Shown here piece after piece: positions 1 to 6,175 of a stretch of 6,175 bases of DNA; position 1 is the stretch's first letter; every line of letters starts with the position of its first letter. Source of the DNA: an uncultured Microbacteriaceae bacterium. GTDB lineage: Bacteria > Actinomycetota > Actinomycetes > Actinomycetales > Microbacteriaceae. Position numbers and translations under genes: made by a program. The DNA is taken from positions 1-6,175 of the forward strand of contig CAMLMQ010000175.1 in the NCBI GenBank assembly GCA_946481135.1, read 5' to 3'. The notes below the pieces were generated by a model that saw nothing but the letters and a program-made list of their open reading frames with translations, had not been told where the DNA came from and did no database searches.

Positions 1-1195
1 TGTCCTTGTCGCCGCGGCCGGAGAGGTTGACGAGGATGATGCCCTCGGGTCCGAGCTCGGGCCCGAGGCGCAGGGCCCCGGCCAGCGCGTGGGCCGACTC
101 GATCGCGGGGATGATGCCCTCCGTGCGGCTAAGCAGGCGCAGGGCCTCCATCGCCTCGGTGTCGGTCGCCGGCAGGTAGGTCGCGCGCCCGCGGTCGTGC
201 AGCGCCGCGTGCTCGGGACCCACGCCCGGGTAGTCGAGCCCGGCCGAGATCGAGTGCGACTCGACCGTCTGCCCGTCCTCGTCCTGCAGCACGTACGAGC
301 GCGACCCGTGCAGCACGCCGGGGCGTCCGCGCTCGATCGTCGCGGCGTGCTTCGGGGTGTCGACGCCGTCGCCGGCCGCCTCGATCCCGTAGAGCTTCAC
401 GCTGCGATCGTCGAGGAAGGCATGGAAGATGCCGATCGCGTTCGAGCCGCCGCCGACGCACGCCATGACGGCATCCGGGAGACGCCCGGTGAGGTCGAGC
501 ACCTGCTGGCGCGCCTCCTCGCCGATGATCTTCTGGAAGTCGCGCACCATCGCCGGGAACGGGTGCGGGCCGGCGGCGGTGCCGAAGATGTAGTTGGTCG
601 TCTCGACGCTCGTCACCCACTCGCGGTAGGCCTCGTTGATCGCGTCCTTGAGGGTGCGCGACCCGGTCGTGACGGGGATGACCTCAGCACCGAGCAGGCG
701 CATCCGGGCCACGTTGAGCGCCTGCCGCTGGGTGTCGACCTCGCCCATGAAGACGGTGCACTCCAGACCGAAGAGCGCGGCGGCCGTCGCCGTCGCGACA
801 CCGTGCTGACCGGCGCCGGTCTCGGCGATCACGCGCTTCTTGCCGAGCCGCTTGGTGAGCAGCGCCTGGCCGAGCACGTTGTTGATCTTGTGCGAGCCCG
901 TGTGGTTGAGGTCTTCGCGCTTGAGGATGATGCGCGCGCCGCCCGCGTGCTCGGCGAACCGCGGCACCTCGGTGATGATCGACGGACGGCCCGTGTACGT
1001 GCGGTGCAGCTCGGCGAGCTCGGCGTGGAAGGCCGGGTCGGCCTTCATCGCGTCGTACGCGGCGGCCAGCTCGTCGATCGCCTTGATGAGCGACTCAGGC
1101 ATGAAACGACCGCCGTAGGCGTCGAAGAACGGACCGGGGCGGTCGCGCAGGGACTCGGGAGTCGGCGTGCCGCCGTCTGCGGATCGAAGGGTCAT
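1..1195 (-). CDS. trpB: Tryptophan synthase beta chain, 3' end cut by window edge
   Basis: PLP-dependent beta subunit of cytosolic tryptophan synthase. It condenses indole, channelled from TrpA, with L-serine to give L-tryptophan. 398 codons are visible, from the ATG at 1195, and reading ends inside the conserved C-terminal SGRGDKD motif, so only roughly 10-20 residues should be missing. Visible landmarks: HTGSHKINN with the Schiff-base lysine at residue 103, AETGAGQHG with the catalytic glutamate at residue 125 (the 22-residue spacing of Salmonella K87/E109), the PLP phosphate loop GGGSN at 248-252, and the PLP-nitrogen-contacting serine at about 392. The N-terminus ([14 protein letters not shown]) is standard. 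The ATG overlaps the trpC stop in an ATGA. A strong ribosome site GGAGG (1207-1203) sits 7 bases upstream, inside the last trpC codons, so translation is probably both coupled and independently initiated. trpA is expected just beyond the left edge but is not seen. Identification is secure. Confidence 0.98.
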   Translation of the reverse strand, partial: MTLRSADGGTPTPESLRDRPGPFFDAYGGRFMPESLIKAIDELAAAYDAMKADPAFHAELAELHRTYTGRPSIITEVPRFAEHAGGARIILKREDLNHTGSHKINNVLGQALLTKRLGKKRVIAETGAGQHGVATATAAALFGLECTVFMGEVDTQRQALNVARMRLLGAEVIPVTTGSRTLKDAINEAYREWVTSVETTNYIFGTAAGPHPFPAMVRDFQKIIGEEARQQVLDLTGRLPDAVMACVGGGSNAIGIFHAFLDDRSVKLYGIEAAGDGVDTPKHAATIERGRPGVLHGSRSYVLQDEDGQTVESHSISAGLDYPGVGPEHAALHDRGRATYLPATDTEAMEALRLLSRTEGIIPAIESAHALAGALRLGPELGPEGIILVNLSGRGDKD

Positions 1196-1971
1196 CGTCC
1201 GGCCTCCAGGAAGGATTCGAGGGTGGCGACGGGGTCGCCGTCGGTCACGAGGGCCTCGCCGATGAGCACGACGTCGGCCCCCGCAGCGCGATAGTGCGCG
1301 ACATCCTCCGGGGTCTTGACCGCCGACTCGGCGACGCGCACGACCCCCGACGGGATGCGGTCGGCGAGTGACGCGAAGAGGTCGCGGTCGAGTTCGAAGG
1401 TCGAGAGATCGCGCGCGTTGACGCCGACGAGCTGCGCCCCGACGTCGAGGGCGCGTTCGACCTCCTCGGCGGAGTGCGTCTCGACGAGCGGCGTCATGCC
1501 CAGTTGGAGCACGAGGTCGTGGAGTTCGACGAGGGTCGTCTGGTCGAGCGCGGCGACGATCAGCAGCACGAGGTCGGCGTCGGCGGCGCGCGCCTCGAAC
1601 ACCTGGTACGGCTCGGCGATGAAGTCCTTGCGCAGCACCGGCAGCTCGACGGCCGCGCGCACCTCGGCGAGATCGGCGAGCGAGCCGCCGAAGCGTCGCC
1701 CCTCGGTGAGCACGCTGATCGCGCTCGCGCCACCCGTCTGGTACGACACGGCGAGGGCCGCGGGATCGGCGATCTCGGCCATCGCGCCGCGCGACGGACT
1801 CGCGCGCTTGATCTCGGCGATGATCTTCACGCGCTCCGCCGGGGCGAGGGCCGCGAGCGCGTTCCGCGGCGCCGACCGCTCGAGCGCGCGACGCTCGACC
1901 TCGGCGAGAGGCACCATCGCGCGGCGCCCGGCGGCGTCGTCGAGGGCGCCAGCCGTCAGCTCCGCGAGCAG
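1192..1971 (-). CDS. trpC: Indole-3-glycerol phosphate synthase, probable CTG start
   Basis: Cytosolic (beta/alpha)8-barrel enzyme that decarboxylates and cyclises CdRP to indole-3-glycerol phosphate, the step before TrpAB. Numbered from the CTG at 1971 (259 aa), the catalytic set is present: EIKRASPS (E53, K55), RKDF (K115), VET (E164), GVNARD (N185, R187) and AES (E215, S216). These numbers lie within one or two of the E. coli enzyme's. The start is the uncertain part. The first ATG is at 1917, but the 18 codons before it ([18 protein letters not shown]) are in frame and resemble the N-terminal helix of actinobacterial TrpC. There is no ATG, GTG or TTG between the upstream in-frame stop and 1917. 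CTG at 1971, one base after the previous gene's stop, aligns with the usual start; ATT at 1980 is an alternative. A weak AAGAG lies 11 bases before the CTG. The function call is firm, the exact start is not. Confidence 0.93.
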   Translation of the reverse strand: MLAELTAGALDDAAGRRAMVPLAEVERRALERSAPRNALAALAPAERVKIIAEIKRASPSRGAMAEIADPAALAVSYQTGGASAISVLTEGRRFGGSLADLAEVRAAVELPVLRKDFIAEPYQVFEARAADADLVLLIVAALDQTTLVELHDLVLQLGMTPLVETHSAEEVERALDVGAQLVGVNARDLSTFELDRDLFASLADRIPSGVVRVAESAVKTPEDVAHYRAAGADVVLIGEALVTDGDPVATLESFLEAGR

Positions 1972-1972
1972 G

Positions 1973-2206
1973 TCAGGAATGGCTCTTGGGGACGTAGCGC
2001 GGCCCCTTGACGCCGTAGCCGAGCTTCGCGGCCACGAGGCCCGCGATCAGGCCGAACACGATGATGCCGACGCCGACCCAGACGACCGGGACGAGCTCGA
2101 GGAAGAACGCCACCGTGCCGACCGCGAAACCGAGGAGCATGATCACCACGCCGATCCACGCCGCGGGGGAATTGCCGTGACCGGGCTCGTTCTCGTCGTG
2201 GCTCAC
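1973..2206 (-). CDS. HGxxPAAW family small membrane protein (function unknown)
   Basis: A 77-residue protein with an acidic, hydrophilic N-terminus carrying the family signature HGNSPAAW at residues 10-17. Two hydrophobic helices follow (about 18-37 and 40-60), separated by a very short turn with a glutamate at 37, and then a basic tail (K61, K67, R70, K74). The expected topology is a membrane hairpin with both ends in the cytoplasm, which is an inference. Proteins of this kind are found in actinobacterial trp regions and have no established biochemical role that I know of. The start is a GTG at 2206, chosen because GAGGAG sits 9 bases upstream and the signature lies close to the N-terminus; the frame stays open further upstream, but only into unrelated residues. 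Unlike its neighbours it is not overlapped by the gene before it, and it has one of the clearest ribosome sites in the window, so it may be translated at its own rate. Its stop lies one base before the proposed trpC CTG. Confidence 0.88.
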   Translation of the reverse strand: MSHDENEPGHGNSPAAWIGVVIMLLGFAVGTVAFFLELVPVVWVGVGIIVFGLIAGLVAAKLGYGVKGPRYVPKSHS

Positions 2207-2215
2207 GTCGGGGTA

Positions 2216-2221
2216 CTCCTC
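2216..2221 (-). promoter_or_regulatory. Ribosome binding site of the HGxxPAAW gene
   Basis: GAGGAG on the minus strand, 9 bases before the GTG at 2206. It decides the start of the small membrane protein, whose reading frame is open well upstream. It lies in the largest intergenic gap of the window (43 bases), downstream of the inverted repeat at 2242-2265. Confidence 0.75.
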
Positions 2222-2241
2222 GTGGTCGGGGTGGTAGGCCG

Positions 2242-2265
2242 CGACCAGTCTACCGAGACTGGTCG
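2242..2265 (-). repeat. Perfect 9-bp inverted repeat (hairpin) spanning a stop codon
   Basis: The arms CGACCAGTC and GACTGGTCG are perfectly complementary and separated by 6 bases (minus-strand loop TCGGTA). The TAG stop of the membrane protein gene (2252-2250) falls at the loop/stem junction. No U-run follows on the transcript, so this is not a classical intrinsic terminator. It could act as an mRNA stability or processing element, or limit read-through and re-initiation into the HGxxPAAW gene. The repeat itself is read directly; any function is inference. Confidence 0.5.
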
Positions 2266-2669
2266 GTCGGGTCGTCGCCCGCGGAGAGCGCGTCCCACTC
2301 GCTCGCACGGTCGCCGACGACCCGGGAGCGTGAGTATCGGGAGGTCGTCCCCGGCCAGCGACGCACCGTGGCTGCGACCCCGATCGCGACGAGCACCTGC
2401 ACGGCACCCGCCACGAGAGCGAGGATGCCGAGACCGCCCGCGTCGGCCGTGTTGACGGCGACGAGCACGACGCAGACCCCGAGCAGCGCGAGCAGCACGG
2501 CGAGGACGAGCCGGAACACGGGGCCGGCGAGCAGCATCGCCGCGCCGGCCGCCGCCGAGGCGAGCGCGAGCGCGACGAACCCGGGGCTCGCGGCGGATGC
2601 CGCGGCCGTCGCCGCGATCGGCGCCGCGAGGGCGAGCAGCGCGAGCAGGCGGACGCGGGACGGGGTCAT
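2250..2669 (-). CDS. Trp-region conserved membrane protein (TIGR02234/PF09534-like)
   Basis: A 139-residue integral membrane protein with four predicted helices at about 7-27, 29-49, 52-72 and 79-102. A 37-residue polar, Arg-rich C-terminal tail ends with a W-D-A-L-S-x-G-x-D-P-T motif (residues 125-135). Position between trpE and trpC, four helices and the tail motif match the Trp-operon membrane protein family of actinobacteria; its function is unknown. Arginines next to helix 1 and after helix 4 suggest both ends are cytoplasmic. The ATG at 2669 lies 12 bases after the trpE stop, with GAGG (2683-2680, overlapping that stop) 10 bases before it. It is shorter than many relatives as I remember the family (150-200 residues). 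The composition is extremely rich in alanine, leucine and valine, so similarity outside the tail would be weak. The family call rests mainly on context and architecture. Confidence 0.85.
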   Translation of the reverse strand: MTPSRVRLLALLALAAPIAATAAASAASPGFVALALASAAAGAAMLLAGPVFRLVLAVLLALLGVCVVLVAVNTADAGGLGILALVAGAVQVLVAIGVAATVRRWPGTTSRYSRSRVVGDRASEWDALSAGDDPTDQSR

Positions 2670-2681
2670 TCGAGCACCGCC

Positions 2682-4220
2682 TCAGGTCAGTCGGCGCATC
2701 GCGTTCGCGATCGCCACCGCGCGCAACGGAGCCGCGGCCTTGTTCTGCGCTTCCCGGTGCTCGCTCGCGGCATCCGAGTCGGCGACGAGGCCGGCCCCGG
2801 CCTGCACGCGGGCGAGGCCGCCCACGATCGTGGCCGTGCGGATCGCGATCGCGAGGTCGGCGTCGCCGGCGAGACCGAAGTAGCCCACGACGCCTCCGTA
2901 GACGCCGCGCTGCGCGGGCTCGAGTTCGTCGATGATCTCGAGCGCCCGCGGCTTCGGGGCCCCCGAGAGGGTGCCCGCCGGGAACGTCGCACGGAACACG
3001 TCGATGCTCGTCGCGTCGGGTCGCAGGTCGCCCTCGACCGTCGAGACGAGGTGCATGATGTGGCTGAACCGCTCGACCTGCATGAACTCGGTCACCTCGA
3101 CGGATCCGGGCACGCAGACCTTCGAGAGGTCGTTGCGGGAGAGGTCGACGAGCATGAGGTGCTCCGCCTGCTCCTTCGGGTCGCCGAGCAGCTCGTCGGC
3201 GTAGTCGACATCCTGCTCGGGCGTCTCGCCGCGCGGCTTCGAACCGGCGATGGGATGTGTGATGACCCGGCCGTCGCTCACCTTGACGAGCGCCTCGGGA
3301 CTCGACCCGACGATCGCGTAGTCCGACCCGTCGGGGGCTTCGAGCGTGAGCAGGTACATGTAGGGGCTCGGGTTGAGGGTGCGCAGCACGCGGTACACGT
3401 CGATCGGCTCCGCCGTGATCTCGTGGTCGAAGCGCTGCGAGATCACCACCTGGAAGACGTCCCCGTCTCGGATGTACTCGCGGGAGCGTTCGACGGCCGC
3501 GAGGTAGTCCTCACGCGGCGTCCGCGGGATCGGCTCGGGGACGACGTCGAGGTCGACCTCCGCGAGCCACGCGTCGCTCGGCCGCGCGAGACCCGACTGC
3601 AGGTCGTCGAGTCGGCGCTGCGCGTCATCCCACAGGGCGTCCTCGTCGTCGACGCCGTCGTTGAGCGCCGCGGCGATGAGGATGGCCGACCCGGTGCGAT
3701 GGTCGAGGGCGACGAGCTCGGACACGAACGAGAAGGCCTGTCCGGGCACGTCGAAGTCGGCCGGCGGCGCGTCGGGCAGCCGTTCGAGCTGGCGTACGGC
3801 CTCCCAGCCGATGAACCCGACGAGGCCGCCCGTGAGCGGCGGATGCCCGTCGACCTGCGGCGTGCTCCACCGGCGGTAGAGGTGGGTGAGCGCGTCGAGC
3901 GGTCCCGTCGGGCAGTCGTCGCCGAGGGCCCGGGATGCGGGCAGCCCGTAATCGATCCAGGTCACGCCGTCGGCGCCCTGCGTGAGCACTCCGCGCGACC
4001 CGACCCCGACGAACGACCACCGCGACCAGATGCCGCCCTGCTCGGCGGATTCCAGCAGGAACGTGCCCGGCTTGCCGAGTGCGAGCTTGCGGTAGACGCC
4101 CACCGGCGTCTCCCCGTCGGCGAACAGGCGGCGCAGCACCGGCACGACGCGGTGTCCGGCGGCGATCGCCGCGCGGAACTCGGCGCGGGAGGTCGTGCCC
4201 GCGGTCGTCGTGGTCGTCAT
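2682..4220 (-). CDS. trpE: Anthranilate synthase component I
   Basis: Cytosolic chorismate-utilising enzyme, 512 aa. With TrpG supplying ammonia from glutamine, it converts chorismate to anthranilate, the committed step of tryptophan synthesis. The N-terminal domain carries the LLES motif (55-58), part of the tryptophan feedback pocket, together with NPSPYM (283-288), so the enzyme should be inhibited by tryptophan. Chorismate-binding motifs: PIAGSKPRG (323-331), HLMLVDLSRND (354-364), HIMHLVSTVEG (387-397), FPAGTLSGAPKP (413-424) and the C-terminal GAGLVADSD (475-483). No glutamine amidotransferase domain is fused, so trpG must be elsewhere. The ATG at 4220 overlaps the hisI stop as ATGA and gives an N-terminus typical of relatives (MTTT, then GHRVVPV). 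No usable ribosome site precedes it: GAAGG directly abuts the ATG. Translation is therefore probably coupled to hisI. Full length with all motifs intact. Confidence 0.98.
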   Translation of the reverse strand: MTTTTTAGTTSRAEFRAAIAAGHRVVPVLRRLFADGETPVGVYRKLALGKPGTFLLESAEQGGIWSRWSFVGVGSRGVLTQGADGVTWIDYGLPASRALGDDCPTGPLDALTHLYRRWSTPQVDGHPPLTGGLVGFIGWEAVRQLERLPDAPPADFDVPGQAFSFVSELVALDHRTGSAILIAAALNDGVDDEDALWDDAQRRLDDLQSGLARPSDAWLAEVDLDVVPEPIPRTPREDYLAAVERSREYIRDGDVFQVVISQRFDHEITAEPIDVYRVLRTLNPSPYMYLLTLEAPDGSDYAIVGSSPEALVKVSDGRVITHPIAGSKPRGETPEQDVDYADELLGDPKEQAEHLMLVDLSRNDLSKVCVPGSVEVTEFMQVERFSHIMHLVSTVEGDLRPDATSIDVFRATFPAGTLSGAPKPRALEIIDELEPAQRGVYGGVVGYFGLAGDADLAIAIRTATIVGGLARVQAGAGLVADSDAASEHREAQNKAAAPLRAVAIANAMRRLT

Positions 4221-4567
4221 CCTTCGATTGTCGCAGGCTGCAGGGGGTCGACGTCGAAGCACGAGTGCGCCCCCGTGTGACACGCCGGTCCGACCTGGTG
4301 CACCGTGACGAGCAGCGTGTCGCCGTCGCAGTCGAGCGCCGCGCCGCGCACGTACTGCACGTGCCCCGAGGTGTCGCCCTTGCGCCAGTACTCCTGGCGG
4401 CTGCGCGACCAGAAGGTGACACGTCCCGACGTGAGGGTGCGGCGCAGCGCCTCGGCGTCCATGTAGCCGAGCATGAGCACGTCCTTGCTCGACTCCTCCT
4501 GGATGACCGCCGGCAGGAGCCCGTTCGCGTCGAAGCGCGCCCGTCGTACGACGTCATCGACGTTCAT
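4217..4567 (-). CDS. hisI: Phosphoribosyl-AMP cyclohydrolase
   Basis: A 116-residue cytosolic metalloenzyme that hydrolyses the adenine ring of PR-AMP to ProFAR, the third step of histidine synthesis. The aspartate cluster that binds Mg is in LDCDGDT (D79, D81, D83). The zinc cysteines are C80, C96 and C103, with the family's 16- and 7-residue spacing (CHTGAHSC). Other landmarks are [10 protein letters not shown] (31-40) and [18 protein letters not shown] (52-69). It is the stand-alone cyclohydrolase without a fused HisE pyrophosphohydrolase domain, as is usual in actinobacteria, so hisE should be a separate gene. The ATG at 4567 overlaps the hisF stop (ATGA); a purine-rich stretch GGAAGGGGTGAG lies 7-17 bases upstream. 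Its own stop overlaps the trpE ATG, so it is the junction between the his and trp halves of the operon. Confidence 0.97.
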   Translation of the reverse strand: MNVDDVVRRARFDANGLLPAVIQEESSKDVLMLGYMDAEALRRTLTSGRVTFWSRSRQEYWRKGDTSGHVQYVRGAALDCDGDTLLVTVHQVGPACHTGAHSCFDVDPLQPATIEG

Positions 4568-5325
4568 CGGATGCTCACCCCTTCCGCCCGGAGCGCGTCC
4601 TTGACCTTCCCCACCGTGAGCTCGCCGCCGTGGAACACCGAGGCGGCGAGCACCGCGTCGGCGCCCGCCGCGACCGCGGGGGCGAAGTGCTCGACCGCGC
4701 CCGCTCCCCCGCTCGCGATGACGGGAACGGTCGACAGCGCGCGCATCGCGGTGATCAGCTCGAGGTCGAAGCCCTGCTTCGTGCCGTCCGCGTCGATCGA
4801 GTTGACGAGCAGCTCGCCCGCGCCGCGCTCGATCGCCTCGCGCGCCCAGGCGAGCGCGTCGAGCTCGGTCTCGGTGCGCCCGCCGTGCGTCGTGACGACG
4901 AAGCCGCTCGGCGTGCGCGGACTGCGCTTGACGTCGAGCGACAGCACGAGCACCTGGGCGCCGAACCGGTCGGCGATGTCGCCGACGAGGGCGGGGTTCG
5001 CGATCGCCGCACTGTTGACGCCGACCTTGTCGGCGCCGCTCGCGAGCAGCCGCGCGACGTCGTCGGTACTGCGCACCCCGCCGCCGACGGTGAGCGGGAT
5101 GAACACCTGCTCGGCGGTCGCGGTGACCGTCGCGTACATGGTGGCGCGCGCATCCACCGTCGCGGTCACGTCGAGGAAGGTGATCTCGTCGGCGCCCTGC
5201 TCGGAGTACCGCTTCGCGAGCTCGACGGGGTCGCCCATGTCGCGCAGGTTCTCGAAGTTGACGCCCTTGACGACGCGCCCCGCGGTGACGTCGAGGCACG
5301 GGATGACCCGGATCGCGACGCTCAC
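4564..5325 (-). CDS. hisF: Imidazole glycerol phosphate synthase, cyclase subunit
   Basis: A 253-residue (beta/alpha)8-barrel protein. With the glutaminase HisH it turns PRFAR plus ammonia into imidazole glycerol phosphate and AICAR, linking histidine to purine synthesis. The two catalytic aspartates are D12 (RVIPCLDV) and D131 (VLSLDVK). Phosphate-binding loops GGGVR (81-85) and SGGAG (205-209) and the [13 protein letters not shown] loop (175-187) are present, and the length is normal. The start is GTG at 5325, giving [13 protein letters not shown] as in relatives; no ATG is nearby in frame. It lies 16 bases after hisG, with only a weak GGTGGTG ribosome site 5 bases upstream. A six-codon frame (ATG at 5342) bridges the hisG stop and this start. 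hisH is not in the window and must be elsewhere. Confidence 0.98.
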   Translation of the reverse strand: MSVAIRVIPCLDVTAGRVVKGVNFENLRDMGDPVELAKRYSEQGADEITFLDVTATVDARATMYATVTATAEQVFIPLTVGGGVRSTDDVARLLASGADKVGVNSAAIANPALVGDIADRFGAQVLVLSLDVKRSPRTPSGFVVTTHGGRTETELDALAWAREAIERGAGELLVNSIDADGTKQGFDLELITAMRALSTVPVIASGGAGAVEHFAPAVAAGADAVLAASVFHGGELTVGKVKDALRAEGVSIR

Positions 5326-5341
5326 GTCAGCACCACCGTCA

Positions 5342-6175
5342 TCAGATTCGCGCGGCGTGGATCGAGGAGACGAGGATGGCGCGGGCGCCGAGCGCGTAGA
5401 GCTCGTCCATGAGGTGGTTGACCTCGTCGCGGGGCACCATCACGCGCACCGCGACCCATCCCGAGTCGCGCAGCGGCGACACGGTCGGCGACTCGAAGCC
5501 GGGCGTGACCTTCGACGCCTGCTCGAGCAACTCGGCGGGGAGGTCGTAGTCCATGAGCACGAAGCGGCGCGCCACCATGACGCCCTGGAGACGTCGCCGG
5601 AAGGTGTCGAGTCCGGGGACGTCGTCGCGCGTCGCGATGAGCACCGCGGTCGACTCGAGAATGACGGGCCCGAAGATCTCCAGCCCCTGCTTGCGCAGGG
5701 TGGAGCCGGTCTCGACGACGTCGGCGACCGCATCCGCGACCCCGAGCCGCACGGCCGACTCGACGGCGCCGTCCAAGTGCACGACGGTGGCCGCGACGCC
5801 CTGCGCCTCGAGGAAGTCGCCGACGAGGCCCGAGTAGGAGGTCGCGACGCGGACCCCGGCGAGGTCGCCGAGCTTCGAGAACTCCCCCGCCGGCCCGGCG
5901 AAGCGGAAGGTCGAGGCGCCGAAGTCGAACGCCTCGATCTCGGTCGCGGCGGAGTGCGAGTCGAGCAGCAGATCGCGCCCCGTGATGCCGACGTCGAGGG
6001 CTCCCGATCCGACGTAGGTCGCGATGTCGCGCGGGCGCAGGTAGAAGAACTCGACGTCGTTGCGGGCGTCGGAGACGATCAGCTCCTTGGGGTCACGGCG
6101 CACGGCGTAGCCGGCCTCGCGGAGCATCTCGACGGCGGTCTCGGAGAGGGTGCCCTTGTTGGGCACGGCGATGCG
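5342..6175 (-). CDS. hisG: ATP phosphoribosyltransferase (long form), 5' end cut by window edge
   Basis: Cytosolic enzyme that joins ATP and PRPP to PR-ATP, the first and feedback-controlled step of histidine synthesis. The visible 277 residues begin RIAVPNKG, the conserved N-terminus, so only about one to three codons are missing. The GTG inside this motif (6166) is not the start. The PRPP-binding segment DVVETGSTL is at visible residues 152-160, and GVRVATSY lies at 107-114. The length and the C-terminal section from about residue 210 ([27 protein letters not shown]) show the long HisG form with an ACT-like regulatory domain, which binds histidine in characterised relatives. It therefore needs no HisZ partner. 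It ends in tandem TGATGA, followed after 16 bases by hisF. hisE is a common upstream neighbour in actinobacteria but lies outside the window. Confidence 0.97.
   Translation of the reverse strand, partial: RIAVPNKGTLSETAVEMLREAGYAVRRDPKELIVSDARNDVEFFYLRPRDIATYVGSGALDVGITGRDLLLDSHSAATEIEAFDFGASTFRFAGPAGEFSKLGDLAGVRVATSYSGLVGDFLEAQGVAATVVHLDGAVESAVRLGVADAVADVVETGSTLRKQGLEIFGPVILESTAVLIATRDDVPGLDTFRRRLQGVMVARRFVLMDYDLPAELLEQASKVTPGFESPTVSPLRDSGWVAVRVMVPRDEVNHLMDELYALGARAILVSSIHAARI

Noticed and set aside
89..1294. 401-codon open frame on the plus strand opposite trpB and the trpC end
   Set aside because: Shadow of trpB, whose catalytic motifs are all readable on the minus strand; the product is Arg-rich low-complexity sequence.
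2242..2265. Inverted repeat read as a Rho-independent terminator
   Set aside because: No U-tract follows and trp genes continue downstream; kept only as a hairpin of unknown role.
2207..2407. Longer N-terminus (144 aa) for the HGxxPAAW protein from a GTG at 2407
   Set aside because: The added residues are out-of-frame reading of the preceding membrane protein gene, and the GTG at 2206 has a good ribosome site.
1316..2455. 379-codon and nested plus-strand frames opposite trpC and the membrane protein genes
   Set aside because: Ser/Arg/Ala-rich shadow frames crossing several real gene boundaries; no domain recognised.
2757..4280. 507-codon open frame on the plus strand opposite trpE
   Set aside because: Arg/Asp/Val-rich product with no motif, exactly antisense to an intact trpE; typical of high-GC DNA where stops are rare in alternate frames.
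4220..4280. Possible attenuator upstream of trpE (a G-run pairing with a C-run in the hisI end)
   Set aside because: Only about five pairs with a loop of some 25 bases, inside coding sequence, no U-run and no Trp-codon leader peptide.
4221..4283. Upstream GTG start at 4283 for trpE
   Set aside because: It would add 21 residues encoded inside hisI with no family resemblance; the ATG at 4220 gives the normal N-terminus.
4217..5299. 360-codon minus-strand frame suggesting a HisF-region/HisI fusion
   Set aside because: Its first two thirds are Arg-rich out-of-frame reading of hisF; only the end is HisI, which has its own ATG at 4567 overlapping the hisF stop.

Overview
The window is one strand-uniform biosynthetic operon segment, read entirely on the minus strand. 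It is very GC-rich (about 70% by eye, with strong G/C preference at third codon positions). The gene order hisG - hisF - hisI - trpE - small membrane protein (TIGR02234/PF09534-type) - HGxxPAAW protein - trpC - trpB is a hallmark of Actinomycetota. The composition and protein details fit Micrococcales, most likely Microbacteriaceae. The family-level placement is an inference and was not tested by any search.

Layout in transcription order, from high to low coordinates: hisG (its first one to three codons lie off the right edge), hisF, hisI, trpE, a four-helix membrane protein of unknown function, a 77-residue two-helix HGxxPAAW protein of unknown function, trpC, and trpB (its last roughly 10-20 codons run off the left edge). 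Spacing is extremely tight. hisF/hisI, hisI/trpE and trpC/trpB each overlap by 4 bases in an ATGA arrangement. hisG/hisF are 16 bases apart, and trpE and the membrane protein gene 12 bases. The largest gap is 43 bases, in front of the HGxxPAAW gene. No stretch without a gene approaches 300 bases. I see no RNA gene, mobile element, CRISPR array, attachment site, classical terminator or Trp-codon leader peptide.

Working together: HisG starts histidine synthesis from PRPP and ATP, HisI opens the adenine ring of PR-AMP, and HisF closes the imidazole ring, releasing AICAR. TrpE makes anthranilate, TrpC makes indole-3-glycerol phosphate, and TrpB joins indole and serine to give tryptophan. Neither hisA nor trpF is seen here. 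In actinobacteria one bifunctional isomerase (PriA) usually serves both pathways, which suits this physical joining of his and trp genes.

The points most worth attention are the two uncharacterised membrane proteins inserted between trpE and trpC, a perfect 9-bp inverted repeat spanning the stop codon between those two genes, and trpC, whose conserved N-terminus extends upstream of the first ATG with no ATG, GTG or TTG to start it. A CTG start is the best explanation.
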